A stretch of DNA of 64,000 nucleotides from Nocardia transvalensis (GTDB taxonomy: Bacteria > Actinomycetota > Actinomycetes > Mycobacteriales > Mycobacteriaceae): positions 186,001 through 250,000 of the forward strand of contig NZ_JADLQQ010000005.1 of the NCBI RefSeq assembly GCF_015477765.1. Direction: 5' to 3'. The position numbers and the translations under genes are program-made. Shown one piece after another: positions 1 through 8,363 of the stretch. The first letter of the stretch is position 1, and each line of letters begins with the position of its first letter. The notes beneath the pieces are model-generated. The model was not told where the DNA came from and searched no databases. It worked only from the letters and a program-made list of their open reading frames with translations.

Positions 1-582
1 GACCATCCGCAGGTCGAAATCACCCTCACCGAAGCAAGTTCCGACGCCATGCTGGACGGCCTGAACCGCGGCGAACTCGACATCGCGCTGATCGGCCTCA
101 CCGGTCGGCCCCTGGATCCCCACATCGGCATCGACGTGATGCTCGACATCCCGATCGTCGCCGCGGTCGCCGCCGACAACCCGGATCCGCGGGGGCAGAT
201 CGCGGTGGCCGAGTTGCGCGACCGGCCGCTGATCTGCCTGACCCGCGGCACCGGCGTCCGCGGCCTGCTCGAACGCAGCTGCGCGGCAGCCGGTTTCGAG
301 CCCTACGTCGCCTTCGAGGCCGCCGCTCCCCCGCTGCTGCTGCGCCTGGCCGCCCGCGGCCTCGGCACGGCCGTGGTCCCGGCCCTCACCCCGGCCGAGG
401 CCGCCGCCTTCGGCGTCCGCACCCTGCCCATCGTCGAGCCGGAACTCCACGGCCGCCTCGCCTTCGCTTGGCGCACCGACCGACTCACCTCCCCCGCCGC
501 GAAAGTGCTCCTGGGCCAACTCCGCATCGCCCTGGCCCGCCGAAAGCCCTCCCAGAGAGGGGCTTACGGCGGGCAGGACTGA
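1..582 (+). CDS. LysR-family transcriptional regulator, C-terminal part (5' end outside window)
   Basis: The frame is open from the first base, so only the effector-binding half is seen (about 193 residues). It reads as a periplasmic-binding-protein-like LysR substrate domain: the motif LNRGELDIALIGL near the start, a hinge strand RPLICLTRGTGVRGLLE, and the typical late segment LAARGLGTAVVPAL that lines the ligand cleft. The N-terminal winged helix is missing only because the window starts inside the gene. It converges on the amino-acid ABC operon with a 15-base gap. The regulated genes would normally lie upstream, outside the window. Family assignment is firm; the ligand is unknown. Confidence 0.9.
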   Translation, partial: DHPQVEITLTEASSDAMLDGLNRGELDIALIGLTGRPLDPHIGIDVMLDIPIVAAVAADNPDPRGQIAVAELRDRPLICLTRGTGVRGLLERSCAAAGFEPYVAFEAAAPPLLLRLAARGLGTAVVPALTPAEAAAFGVRTLPIVEPELHGRLAFAWRTDRLTSPAAKVLLGQLRIALARRKPSQRGAYGGQD

Positions 583-597
583 TGCGCAGGGGACACG

Positions 598-1403
<806 letters not shown>

Positions 1404-1407
<4 letters not shown>

Positions 1408-2321
1408 TTGCCCACCTCCGAGACCTGGGCATCGGCCAGTGCCCGCAGCTGCTTGCTGGTCAGCTGCCGGCTCATGCCGCGGGAGTAGTACCGCTCCAGA
1501 TAATATTGCCCGACCATCAGCACACTGGTGACCACCAGGTACCACGTGGCGGCGACCAGCAGCAGCGGAATCGGCTGCAGGTTGACCGCATAGATGTCAC
1601 GGGCACGTCCGAAGACGTCGGTGGTCAAGGGGATCGCCGCCACCAGCGAGGTGGTCTTCAGCATGCTGATCAGCTCGTTGCCGGTCGGCGGGATGATCAC
1701 CCGCATCGCCTGCGGCAGCACCGTGCGGCGCATCGTCTGCCCCCACGACATCCCCAGCGCCACCGACGCCTCCCGCTGGCCCTCACCCACGGAAGTGATT
1801 CCGGCGCGGACGATCTCGGCCATGTAGGCGGCCTCGTTGAGACCCAGGCCGATCACCGCGAACAGGAACCAATTGCGGAGGTTCTGGATATCCAGCTGCA
1901 CCAGCTGCGGGCCGAAGGGAACGCCCAGAATGATGACCTTGTACAGCGAGGGGAACAGACCCCAGAAGGTCAACTGCACGAAAATGGGAGTGCCGCGGAA
2001 GATCCACAGGTACACCCAGGCCACCGACCGCAGCACCGGATTCGGCGACAGTCGCATCACCGCCAGCACCACGCCCAGCGCGACACCGATGGCCATGGCC
2101 AGCACGGTGAGTTCCAGGGTCACCAGGACGCCGGATTCGATCCGTGAGTCGAACAGGTACTTCCAATAGGTGTCCCACCCGTAGGCCTTGTTGGTGGCCG
2201 CACCGTAGAGGAACAGCGCCAGCAGTACGAGAATGATCGCCGCGGCGATCCACCGGCCCGGATGCCGCAGCGGCACCGCCTTGATCGGCGCCGGGTCGGT
2301 GGCCGAATCTCGCTCACTCAC
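1404..2321 (-). CDS. Polar amino-acid ABC transporter permease
   Basis: Membrane subunit of the His/Glu/Gln/Arg/opine permease family, 305 residues. After a charged N-terminal tail comes a first membrane helix (about 27-45), then the five-helix core. The EAA loop that contacts the ATPase is visible as [24 protein letters not shown]. The conserved segment [11 protein letters not shown] is also present. Translation probably begins at a GTG just after the binding-protein gene (5-base gap), and the end is coupled to the ATPase. Belongs with the genes on either side to one importer. Confidence 0.95.
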
Positions 2322-2326
2322 CGCCG

Positions 2327-3232
2327 TCAGCCCACCGCACCGTTGATCGTGGCCTTGGTGATGGCCCCCTCCTCGACACCCCAGTTCTCCGCGATCTTGC
2401 GGTACTCACCGGAGTCCATCAGGTGCTGAAGGGCCTCCTGCAGCACCGCCGCCAGCGGGGAGCCCTTCTTCACCGGCCAACCGTAGGGCTGGGATTGGAA
2501 CAGCGGACCGGCCGGCTCGAGCTTGTCCTTGTTCTGTTTGATCGCGTACGCCGTCACCGGGGAGTCCGCCGACATGGCGTCGACCTGGCCGAGCACCAGG
2601 GCCGTCGCCGCGGCGCTCTGCTCGTCGAAGGGCATGATGCTGATCGCGGGCTTTCCCTCCGCCTCGCACTTCTTGCTCTTGGCGGGCACCTCCTCGGTCT
2701 CCTCGATGGTGGTGCGCTGCACGGCGACTCGCTTACCGCAGGCGTTGTTCGGGTCGACCGGCTTGCCCTTCTGCTGAGCCCACTGGATGCCGGCGCTGAA
2801 GTAGTTGACGAAGTCGGCAGCGCCCTCGCGCTCCTTCGTGTCAGTCATCGAGGACATGCCGACGTCGTAGGTGCCGGCGTCGACCCCGGGGATGATCTTC
2901 TCGAATCCCGATTCCTGATACTCGGCCCGCACGCCCAGCACGGAGGCCACCGCATCCATCAGATCGACGTCGTAGCCGACGATCCTGCCGTCGGCGTCCT
3001 TGTACTCATTGGGCTGATAGGGGACGTTGACCGCGACCACCAACTTGCCCGACTGCTTGATCTTCTCCGGGAGTTTCGCGGCGATCGAATCGACCTTCTC
3101 GACCTTGACCTTCTCCACCGTAGGAGCATTGTCCTCGGTGTTCTTGGTACAGCCCGCTAACACCAGCGCTCCACCGGCAATGACACACGCGGCCCGCAGG
3201 ACATACCCGCGGGCGCCGGATCGAACAGACAC
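2327..3232 (-). CDS. Amino-acid ABC transporter substrate-binding lipoprotein
   Basis: Extracytoplasmic solute-binding protein family 3. A short positively charged start is followed by a hydrophobic stretch and the lipobox LAGC, so it is a lipoprotein anchored outside the membrane. The mature part has the family pattern: GYDVDLMDAVASVLG, a glutamate/arginine-rich ligand site and the closing lobe DAMSADSPVTAYA. I prefer the GTG start (VSVRSGARG) because GGAGGG lies five bases before it. An in-frame ATG ten codons upstream, at 3262, has no clear ribosome-binding site. First gene of the importer operon with the permease and ATPase. Confidence 0.92.
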   Translation of the reverse strand: MSVRSGARGYVLRAACVIAGGALVLAGCTKNTEDNAPTVEKVKVEKVDSIAAKLPEKIKQSGKLVVAVNVPYQPNEYKDADGRIVGYDVDLMDAVASVLGVRAEYQESGFEKIIPGVDAGTYDVGMSSMTDTKEREGAADFVNYFSAGIQWAQQKGKPVDPNNACGKRVAVQRTTIEETEEVPAKSKKCEAEGKPAISIMPFDEQSAAATALVLGQVDAMSADSPVTAYAIKQNKDKLEPAGPLFQSQPYGWPVKKGSPLAAVLQEALQHLMDSGEYRKIAENWGVEEGAITKATINGAVG

Positions 3233-3381
3233 AGCAGCCCTCCATGTTTGGGTGGGCGACATCCGGGCGTCGCCCGCCGTTCGAAATTTAGGCGATTCGG
3301 ACCGACTGTGCCGGTCGGTTACCGAAGGTTAATCCGCGCCGGGTCGGCGCGTGGCCCATACACGCCGAGTTCGGCACCCTA

Positions 3382-4458
3382 TCACCACCGCGTCACCCGG
3401 GCGCACACCTGTTCGGTGAACTCGGTGGTCGACGCCAGACCACCCAGGTCCGCCGTTGCCACTCCGGCCGCGAGCGTCGCGCCGATCGCACGCTCGATGC
3501 GATCGGCGGCGCGGCGGAATGCGTCGTCGGCGCGGCGAGATCCCAGCCAGCGCAGCAGCATCGCCGACGACAGTTGCACCGCCGCGGGATTCGCGCGGTT
3601 GTGCCCGGCCAGCGCGGGGGCGGCGCCGTGCACGGCCTGTGCCATCGCCTGGGTCGCCGAGCAGTTCAGCGAGGCGGCCAGACCGAGGGAACCGCTCAGC
3701 TCACCGGCGAGATCGGAGAGGATGTCGCCGAACAGGTTCTCGGTGACCAGGACGTCGTAATCGGCGGCGGCACGCACCAGATGGGCCGCGGCGGCGTCGA
3801 CGTGCTCGTCGTCGACCGCCAGCCCCGGATAGTCGCGGGCGACCTCGTAACACACGTCACGGAACAGGCCCATGGTCAAGGGCAGCACGTTCGCCTTGTG
3901 CACGATCGTCAGCCGCTTGCGGCGGGTTGCGGCGAGCCGGCACGCCTCGTGGGCGATGCGCTCGCAGGCCGCGCGTGTCACCACCCCTACCGACAGCGCC
4001 ACGTCCGCGGTGGGCCGGAACTCCCCGGATCCGGCGGCCATATTGCGGTCGGCGTAGAAGCCCTCGCTGTTCTCGCGAACGATCACCAGATCCATCTCGG
4101 GCGCGGTCGCCCGGACACCCGGGAATGCGCGGGCCGGGCGGATATTGGCGTACAGGCCGAACCGCTTGCGGATCGCGCCGCCCGGCGGGGTGCCCGTGCG
4201 GTGCTCGGGGGCGTAGGAGACGTTGTCGTGCGGGCCGAGGATCCAGGCGTCGAGGTCGGCCAGCGCATCCAGCGTGGACTCCGGTAGGGGGTCACCGTGT
4301 GCGGCGATGGCCGTGTGCCCCATCGCCAGCGGTATCCAGTCGATCGGGTCGGCACCGGCCGCGGCGAGTGCGTCGTCGACCACCGCGCGGGCGGCGCGCA
4401 CCACCTCGGGGCCGATTCCGTCGCCCTCGATCAGACCCAGCCGCACCTTCTCGTTCAC
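3382..4458 (-). CDS. Tartrate/isopropylmalate-type decarboxylating dehydrogenase
   Basis: Member of the isocitrate/isopropylmalate dehydrogenase family, 358 residues, which oxidises and decarboxylates a 2-hydroxy acid with NAD(P). It begins with the family opening RLGLIEGDGIGPEVVRAA. It also has the substrate-binding run VIVRENSEGFYAD, a KANVLPLTMGLF helix and DVLVTENLFGDILSDLAGEL carrying the metal-binding aspartates. It is not beside leucine genes, so a tartrate or related hydroxy-acid dehydrogenase is more likely than LeuB; the substrate cannot be fixed from sequence. The GTG start (VNEKVRL) puts an AGGGGAG only one or two bases away, so the next GTG four codons on is possible. Confidence 0.88.
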   Translation of the reverse strand: MNEKVRLGLIEGDGIGPEVVRAARAVVDDALAAAGADPIDWIPLAMGHTAIAAHGDPLPESTLDALADLDAWILGPHDNVSYAPEHRTGTPPGGAIRKRFGLYANIRPARAFPGVRATAPEMDLVIVRENSEGFYADRNMAAGSGEFRPTADVALSVGVVTRAACERIAHEACRLAATRRKRLTIVHKANVLPLTMGLFRDVCYEVARDYPGLAVDDEHVDAAAAHLVRAAADYDVLVTENLFGDILSDLAGELSGSLGLAASLNCSATQAMAQAVHGAAPALAGHNRANPAAVQLSSAMLLRWLGSRRADDAFRRAADRIERAIGATLAAGVATADLGGLASTTEFTEQVCARVTRW

Positions 4459-4548
4459 TCCCCTATCCTGGACGGTCCGGTTCGCGGGGGATGCGCGGGG
4501 CTCGGTGCGAGACGACGGAACGCGGCACGGACGCGGCCGGGACCGCGT

Positions 4549-5067
4549 ATGTTTGCCAAGATCATGGTGCAGTCGGTCGAATTGGTGTTGGACGAGGCGG
4601 CCGAGGCGGAGATCCGCAGGCAGTGGCGGCTGCTGGCCGAGGCGGGTGTGCACAGCCCCGCCGCCGATCATCGGCCGCACATCACCCTCGCGGTGGCTCG
4701 TCAGATCTGGCCCCGACTCGACAGTGTCCTTGCCGCACAGGAATTCCGGCCGCTGCCCGTCCGGCTCGGTGGGCTGGTGGTGTTCGGGGCGCGCAATCCG
4801 ATCCTGGTCCGGCTGGTAGTGCCGACGGAATCGCTGCTGGACCTGCAGCGACGGATCTTCTCGGTGATCGCGCGCTGCCCGGGCGTACCGGCCAATATCC
4901 AGCCCGACGCCTGGACCCCGCATGTGACGCTGGCGCGGCGGTTACGGCCTCAGCAACTGGGGGAGGCGATTCATGCTGTGGCCGCCGATCGCGACTTCCC
5001 GGCCACGGTCGAAGGTATCCGGCGGTGGGACGGCGACCGGCGTGTGGAGTGGGCGATTTCGCCCTGA
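4549..5067 (+). CDS. 2'-5' RNA ligase / 2H phosphoesterase superfamily protein
   Basis: About 172 residues with the two histidine motifs that define the 2H superfamily: HITLA in the first half (HRPHITLAVARQ) and HVTLARR in the second, spaced as in LigT/ThpR proteins. Such enzymes act on 2',3'-cyclic or 2'-5' phosphodiesters; the physiological substrate is usually unknown. It starts at ATG (MFAKIMVQSV); a second ATG five codons later is possible. It is transcribed divergently from the dehydrogenase, and the last bases lead directly into the SOS-like promoter of the next small gene. Confidence 0.82.
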   Translation: MFAKIMVQSVELVLDEAAEAEIRRQWRLLAEAGVHSPAADHRPHITLAVARQIWPRLDSVLAAQEFRPLPVRLGGLVVFGARNPILVRLVVPTESLLDLQRRIFSVIARCPGVPANIQPDAWTPHVTLARRLRPQQLGEAIHAVAADRDFPATVEGIRRWDGDRRVEWAISP

Positions 5068-5073
5068 ACGGTA

Positions 5074-5102
5074 TCGAAACTATGTTCGAATCGATGTACG
5101 CT
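5074..5102 (+). promoter_or_regulatory. SOS-like promoter with LexA-type box
   Basis: TCGAAACTATGTTCGA (5074-5089) differs by one base from the mycobacterial LexA consensus TCGAAC-N4-GTTCGA. It covers the expected -35 region. TACGCT (5097-5102) fits an actinobacterial -10 with a 17-base spacer. It lies seven bases before the ATG of the next gene, which would make the mRNA leaderless. Seen in sequence; LexA control is inferred. Confidence 0.6.
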
Positions 5103-5109
5103 GCCGGGC

Positions 5110-5289
5110 ATGAAGATGAGTCGGCTCGAATGGGCGAAAATGAATCTGGAGCAGGTGCGTTCTCAACTGCTCGATGCTGCGGCCTTCGGGAAGTATCTGC
5201 CTCCCGAGCAACTGGAGAAGGCGGCGGCCAAGATCACCGAGGGGACGCGGGTCTTCGTGGAGCTGGTCGAGGACCGTTCACGCGGATAG
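5110..5289 (+). CDS. Small helical protein of unknown function (59 residues), possible SOS gene
   Basis: A 59-codon frame starting MKMSRLEWAKMNLEQVRSQL and ending VFVELVEDRSRG. It is amphipathic and rich in Leu, Ala, Glu and Lys, with no cysteines and no signal peptide, so it is probably a small cytoplasmic helical protein. I do not recognise a family. The ATG sits seven bases downstream of a -10-like TACGCT and just after a near-consensus LexA box, consistent with a leaderless transcript induced by DNA damage. The reading frame is supported by the strong third-position GC bias. Confidence 0.6.
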   Translation: MKMSRLEWAKMNLEQVRSQLLDAAAFGKYLPPEQLEKAAAKITEGTRVFVELVEDRSRG

Positions 5290-5466
5290 GGGTCGTTGCG
5301 GGAGTGCACCACCCCTGACCGGGGCCTCCTGGCGCTTACACGGCTACGGTGGTGGGTATCCGGCGATGGGACGGCGATCAGCGGCGCGCGTGCCGGTCGC
5401 CCGCGGAACCGGAAGATAACCGAGGTGTGCGACGTTGCACCGAAGCACAACCAACGAGAGGATCCC

Positions 5467-5832
5467 ATGGCCACCCAGACTCTGACCGAGCAGAACTTCG
5501 ACGAGATCGTCACCGGTAACGACATCGTGCTGGTCGATTTCTGGGCCGATTGGTGCGGCCCGTGCAAGTCCTTCGCGCCCACCTTCGAGGCGTCGTCGGA
5601 GAAGCACCCCGACGTCGTGCACGGGAAGGTCGACACCGAGGCCCAGCAGGGCCTGGCCGCGGCGGCGAATATTCGCTCGATCCCGACCATCATGGCTTTC
5701 AAGGAGGGCGTGCTCGTCTTCGCCCAGCCCGGTGCCCTTCCCCCGGCCGCCCTGGAAGACCTGGTCTCCCAGGTGAAGGCCCTCGACATGGACGAGGTCC
5801 GCAAGCAGCTCGCCGAACAGCAGCAGAGCTGA
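5467..5832 (+). CDS. trxA: Thioredoxin
   Basis: A 121-residue thioredoxin with the active site WADWCGPCKSF around residues 27-37 and the cis-proline segment IRSIPTIMAF. It reduces protein disulfides in the cytosol. The ATG of MATQTLTEQNF is chosen because GAGAGGA lies six to seven bases upstream and the fold begins there; the frame is open further upstream but without thioredoxin-like sequence. It is a separate copy, not next to thioredoxin reductase. A terminator-like hairpin follows directly. Confidence 0.95.
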   Translation: MATQTLTEQNFDEIVTGNDIVLVDFWADWCGPCKSFAPTFEASSEKHPDVVHGKVDTEAQQGLAAAANIRSIPTIMAFKEGVLVFAQPGALPPAALEDLVSQVKALDMDEVRKQLAEQQQS

Positions 5833-5853
5833 GCTGACTCTAACCAACGACGA

Positions 5854-5884
5854 AGCGCCGCATCATGTTTCGTGGTGCGGCGTT
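5854..5884 (+). terminator. Likely terminator hairpin after thioredoxin
   Basis: AGCGCCGCATCA pairs with TGGTGCGGCGTT (12-bp stem with two G-U type positions) across a seven-base loop, 21 bases after the stop codon. There is no long T run, as is common in high-GC actinobacteria. Confidence 0.55.
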
Positions 5885-5892
5885 GCTATTGA

Positions 5893-5930
5893 CCCCGCAC
5901 CTCCGGCGCCAGGGCGCCTACGGTGCGGGG
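5893..5930. repeat. GC-rich 38-bp palindrome, copy 1
   Basis: Left arm CCCCGCACCTCCGGCGCC and right arm GGCGCCTACGGTGCGGGG are 18-bp inverted repeats with three mismatches and a two-base loop. The same element occurs at 6270-6307 and 12025-12062. In all three copies one side carries TGAC or its complement and the other side runs into GGATGC-type minisatellite units. Confidence 0.85.
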
Positions 5931-6013
5931 ATGCGGGAGGCCGGGCGCCACAAGAGAGGGTCACCCGGTGCTTGGGCACTGGAGAGCCCGCACCCCTCAG
6001 GTCCCCGCGGCCA

Positions 6014-6085
6014 CGCCCCCTTGCATCTCCGCGCCTGCGCCCCCTTGCATCTCCGCGCCTGCGCCCCCTTGCATCTCCGCGCCGG
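6014..6085. repeat. 24-bp tandem repeat, three units
   Basis: Three consecutive 24-base units starting at 6014, 6038 and 6062. Units 1 and 2 are identical and unit 3 diverges only in its last bases. The core is CGCCCCCTTGCATCTCC. It belongs to the non-coding GC-rich stretch of 5833-6307 between thioredoxin and the LeuA-domain gene; I see no gene there. Confidence 0.9.
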
Positions 6086-6184
6086 AGGCGCCCTGGCGTC
6101 AGCACCCTCTTACGTCCCCGCCCCCTCGGATCCCCGCGTCCACGCCCGATATATTCCCGCGCCCGCGGCCCTGCATACGCCCCG

Positions 6185-6280
6185 CGCCTCTTTGCATCCC
6201 CGCACCTGCGCCTCTTTGCATGCCCGCGCCTGCGCCTCTTTGCATGCCCGCGCCTGCGCCTCCCTGCATCCCCGCACCGG
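6185..6280. repeat. 24-bp tandem repeat, four units
   Basis: Four 24-base units starting at 6185, 6209, 6233 and 6257; the second and third are identical. The core CGCCTCTTTGCATGCCCG is related to the three-unit array at 6014. The last unit merges into the left arm of the following palindrome, so array and palindrome form one composite element. Confidence 0.9.
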
Positions 6281-6307
6281 AGGCGCCTTGGCGCCGGAGG
6301 TGCGGGG
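6270..6307. repeat. GC-rich 38-bp palindrome, copy 2 (inverted)
   Basis: Arms CCCCGCACCGGAGGCGCC and GGCGCCGGAGGTGCGGGG around TT. It is the reverse orientation of the copy at 5893 and abuts the stop codon of the minus-strand LeuA-domain gene, where it could also act as a terminator. Confidence 0.85.
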
Positions 6308-6742
6308 TCAGCCGAGTTGGTTGATGCCCGCGATCATGGCGCGGACGGTGGACTCCGCGCCGTCGTTGGCGATGGCGGCGCCCCAGCCGCGGCGGCCGTT
6401 GGATTCGCATTGGACGAAGGTGGCGGTGCCGGCGGGGGTGCGGCGCTGGTGGAATTGCAGGATCTCGACCGAATAGCCCTCCTCGTAGAGGGCCGAGGTC
6501 AGGGCCGCGACGGGGCTGCCGGCGGCGACCACGGTCCGCAGGTGGCCGGCGAACTCCAGCGTCGCCGTGTACGTCGCGGACGGGTGGCGCTGGCCGGCCG
6601 GTGCCCACTCGCTGAGCTTGACCGGACCGGTGGGGCCGCAGTAGCGGTCGTAGAACTCGGCAGGGCTCAGCCCGGCGCATTCGGTCCGCAGACCCTTGGG
6701 CGCGGCCGAGATGAAGGCGTGTGTGTCGATGGTGATCGTCAT
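6308..6742 (-). CDS. Stand-alone LeuA-type allosteric (dimerisation) domain protein
   Basis: 144 residues with no catalytic barrel. The C-terminal half has the two-layer alpha/beta pattern of the isopropylmalate synthase regulatory domain: a strand-rich YSVEILQFHQRRTP, then GTATFVQCESNGRRGWGAAI and the final helix STVRAMIAGINQL. In complete 2-isopropylmalate synthases this domain binds leucine for feedback control. Here it stands alone, so it may modulate a partner or have lost that role. Family assignment is by pattern only and could be wrong in detail. The stop codon touches the palindromic repeat. Confidence 0.6.
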   Translation of the reverse strand: MTITIDTHAFISAAPKGLRTECAGLSPAEFYDRYCGPTGPVKLSEWAPAGQRHPSATYTATLEFAGHLRTVVAAGSPVAALTSALYEEGYSVEILQFHQRRTPAGTATFVQCESNGRRGWGAAIANDGAESTVRAMIAGINQLG

Positions 6743-7232
6743 TGAACTAGGTCTTCCCGAAGCCTTGTCGTCTCTGGTGACAGAAAGGGGACCAGCGCAA
6801 GCAATCTGTACGGCCGCAGCGAGGGGGCCGGTCCGAATCAGACCCCGCTACGGCGGCGTACTACGAGAATTCGACCAATAGCCACAATCGCGGTCAGCGA
6901 AAGGAGCGCAGCGCGGTCGCGGTCGGCGACATTCAGCGCGGCGCTGTGGCTAGCGGCGGGTTTCGGCACGGGAACGAGAATATGGACTCCGCACCCCGAA
7001 GGCAACCATATTCCCCGGTAACCCACGAGTAACTTCGTCACAATCGTCCGTAAACGGCATGCGAACGACCGATGACCTGCTAGGCAAATCAGCAAGAGTG
7101 GGGATATCCCCTGTTCAGAGCTACGCCGCCACATCTGGGCAAATCTGTAGAAAACCGGAACTCGTGTCCGTTTTGTGCCACTCTCAGCAGTACCAGCCAC
7201 CGTGGGCAAGACCCGAGACCCGGGAGACCGCG
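6743..7232. other. 490-base intergenic region, no convincing gene
   Basis: Both flanking genes read outward from it, so it must hold two promoters. Open frames on either strand lack family features and codon bias. The only clear structure is the 12-bp palindrome at 7100-7111. Confidence 0.5.
7100..7111. promoter_or_regulatory. Perfect 12-bp palindrome, candidate operator
   Basis: GGGGATATCCCC, 121 bases before the start of the copper-binding protein gene and in the divergent region. Its placement would suit a repressor site, but nothing in the sequence identifies the regulator. Confidence 0.3.
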
Positions 7233-7610
7233 ATGACCGACGCAACCGCCCAGAACGCGATCAATCACCTACTCGGCTGCCACCGCCGCTGCACCCATCA
7301 GATCCGGGAGTCCCTCGACCGGGGCGGCGAGCACGCCACCGCGCACCACATCCAAACCCTCACCGACTGTGCCGACCTGTGCCGGCTCACCGGCGATCTA
7401 CTCGACCGCCGCTCGGAATGGAACCTCCCACTGTGCGAACTGACCATCCGCGTGTGCACCGACACCGCCGAACGCTGCGACCGCCTCGGCGAAACGGCCT
7501 GCGCCACGGTCTGCCGCGCCACCGCCGCGGCCTGCACCCTCTACACCGACCAGATCCGCCAGGCCACCGAGGGCGCCCTCCTACACGACGACGAGTGGCT
7601 ACACAGCTGA
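7233..7610 (+). CDS. Four-helix-bundle copper-binding protein (Csp-like)
   Basis: 125 residues, all helical, with cysteines in a Csp-type pattern: CHRRC, CADLC, then single Cys at helix spacing and CATVCRATAAAC. Many point into the core of a four-helix bundle, as in copper storage proteins Csp1/Csp3, often annotated as DUF326 or 'ferredoxin'. There is no signal peptide, so it would be the cytosolic Csp3 type, binding Cu(I). It starts at ATG (MTDATAQNAINHLLG) with a GGGAGA eight bases upstream. Confidence 0.8.
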   Translation: MTDATAQNAINHLLGCHRRCTHQIRESLDRGGEHATAHHIQTLTDCADLCRLTGDLLDRRSEWNLPLCELTIRVCTDTAERCDRLGETACATVCRATAAACTLYTDQIRQATEGALLHDDEWLHS

Positions 7611-7622
7611 TACCAGCAGTCC

Positions 7623-8264
7623 TTACGGCAGAACCGGTTTGCGCCACACCAGTAGGTAGCGCCAGAAGACCAGTCTGCGGATCTGTGCGCCCGGCAGTAG
7701 AGGCCGGGCCTGCTGCCTCACCTGGTCGGTGGTCAGGGGCGGGTCGAGGAATACCGGCATCGCCTCATGGGTTGGTGCGAGGCCGTGCCAGCGGCCGTCG
7801 GTGAATCTGCGCAGGGCGAGGAATACCGCGCCGAACAGTCGATGTCCGGCCGCCGCCGCGACTTCGACGGGGAGTTCGCGTGGCAGATCCGTGCGCGGCA
7901 ACGCCACCGCGGCCAGCACCCCGCCCGGGCGGAGAGCATCGGCCAGTTTCGGTAGGGCGCGATCGAGCGGCATGTGATGCAGGGCGCTCACCGAGAGGAT
8001 GGCGTCGTACTCGCGTTCGGGCAGCGGTGTCTCCAGCACATCGGCGAGGGTGCAGGTGACGGTGGGCGGCGCGATCAGCCGGGCCGCGTCGATCATCTCC
8101 GGCGACCGGTCGACGGCATCGACGTGCCCGGCGTATCGCGCCAGTTTCACCGCGAAAGCGCCGGCGCCACAACCGACATCGAGAACCCGCCGGGGTGCCG
8201 GCGGTAGCTGCCGCAGCAGCAGCCGGTGGTAGTAGGCGTTGTGATCCCAGTCCAGCGCACTCAT
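7623..8264 (-). CDS. Class I SAM-dependent methyltransferase
   Basis: 213 residues. The SAM-binding motif I is VLDVGCGAGAFAVKLA (about residues 27-42), followed by the acidic end of strand 2 (VDAVDRS), motif ADVLETPL and post-motif ILSVSALHHMPLDRAL, a Methyltransf_11/25 layout. The start MSALDWDHNAYYHRLLLRQLP is typical of small actinobacterial methyltransferases. The substrate is unknown and there is no operon partner: convergent with the copper protein, divergent from the hydrolase. Confidence 0.88.
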   Translation of the reverse strand: MSALDWDHNAYYHRLLLRQLPPAPRRVLDVGCGAGAFAVKLARYAGHVDAVDRSPEMIDAARLIAPPTVTCTLADVLETPLPEREYDAILSVSALHHMPLDRALPKLADALRPGGVLAAVALPRTDLPRELPVEVAAAAGHRLFGAVFLALRRFTDGRWHGLAPTHEAMPVFLDPPLTTDQVRQQARPLLPGAQIRRLVFWRYLLVWRKPVLP

Positions 8265-8363
8265 CGCAGCCAGTCTGCCAGCAAATGCCTTGTGCCCCGC
8301 CGATGCCCACAGAACCGAGCGGAGGACCGATGAATTCCTGGCGCGGAGGGCGTCCTGATCGGT

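Noticed and set aside
4297..4548. N-terminal extension of the 2H phosphoesterase
   Set aside because: The frame is open but lies antisense to the dehydrogenase start, and the phosphoesterase fold begins at the later ATG.
6014..6280. 24-bp arrays considered as CRISPR or as a repetitive protein
   Set aside because: There are no unique spacers, and although a proline-rich frame is open, its composition comes from the repeat and it has no start signal.
6838..7245. Minus-strand open frame in the gap before the copper protein
   Set aside because: No start signal, no family resemblance and weak codon bias; it also overlaps the start of the supported copper-protein gene.
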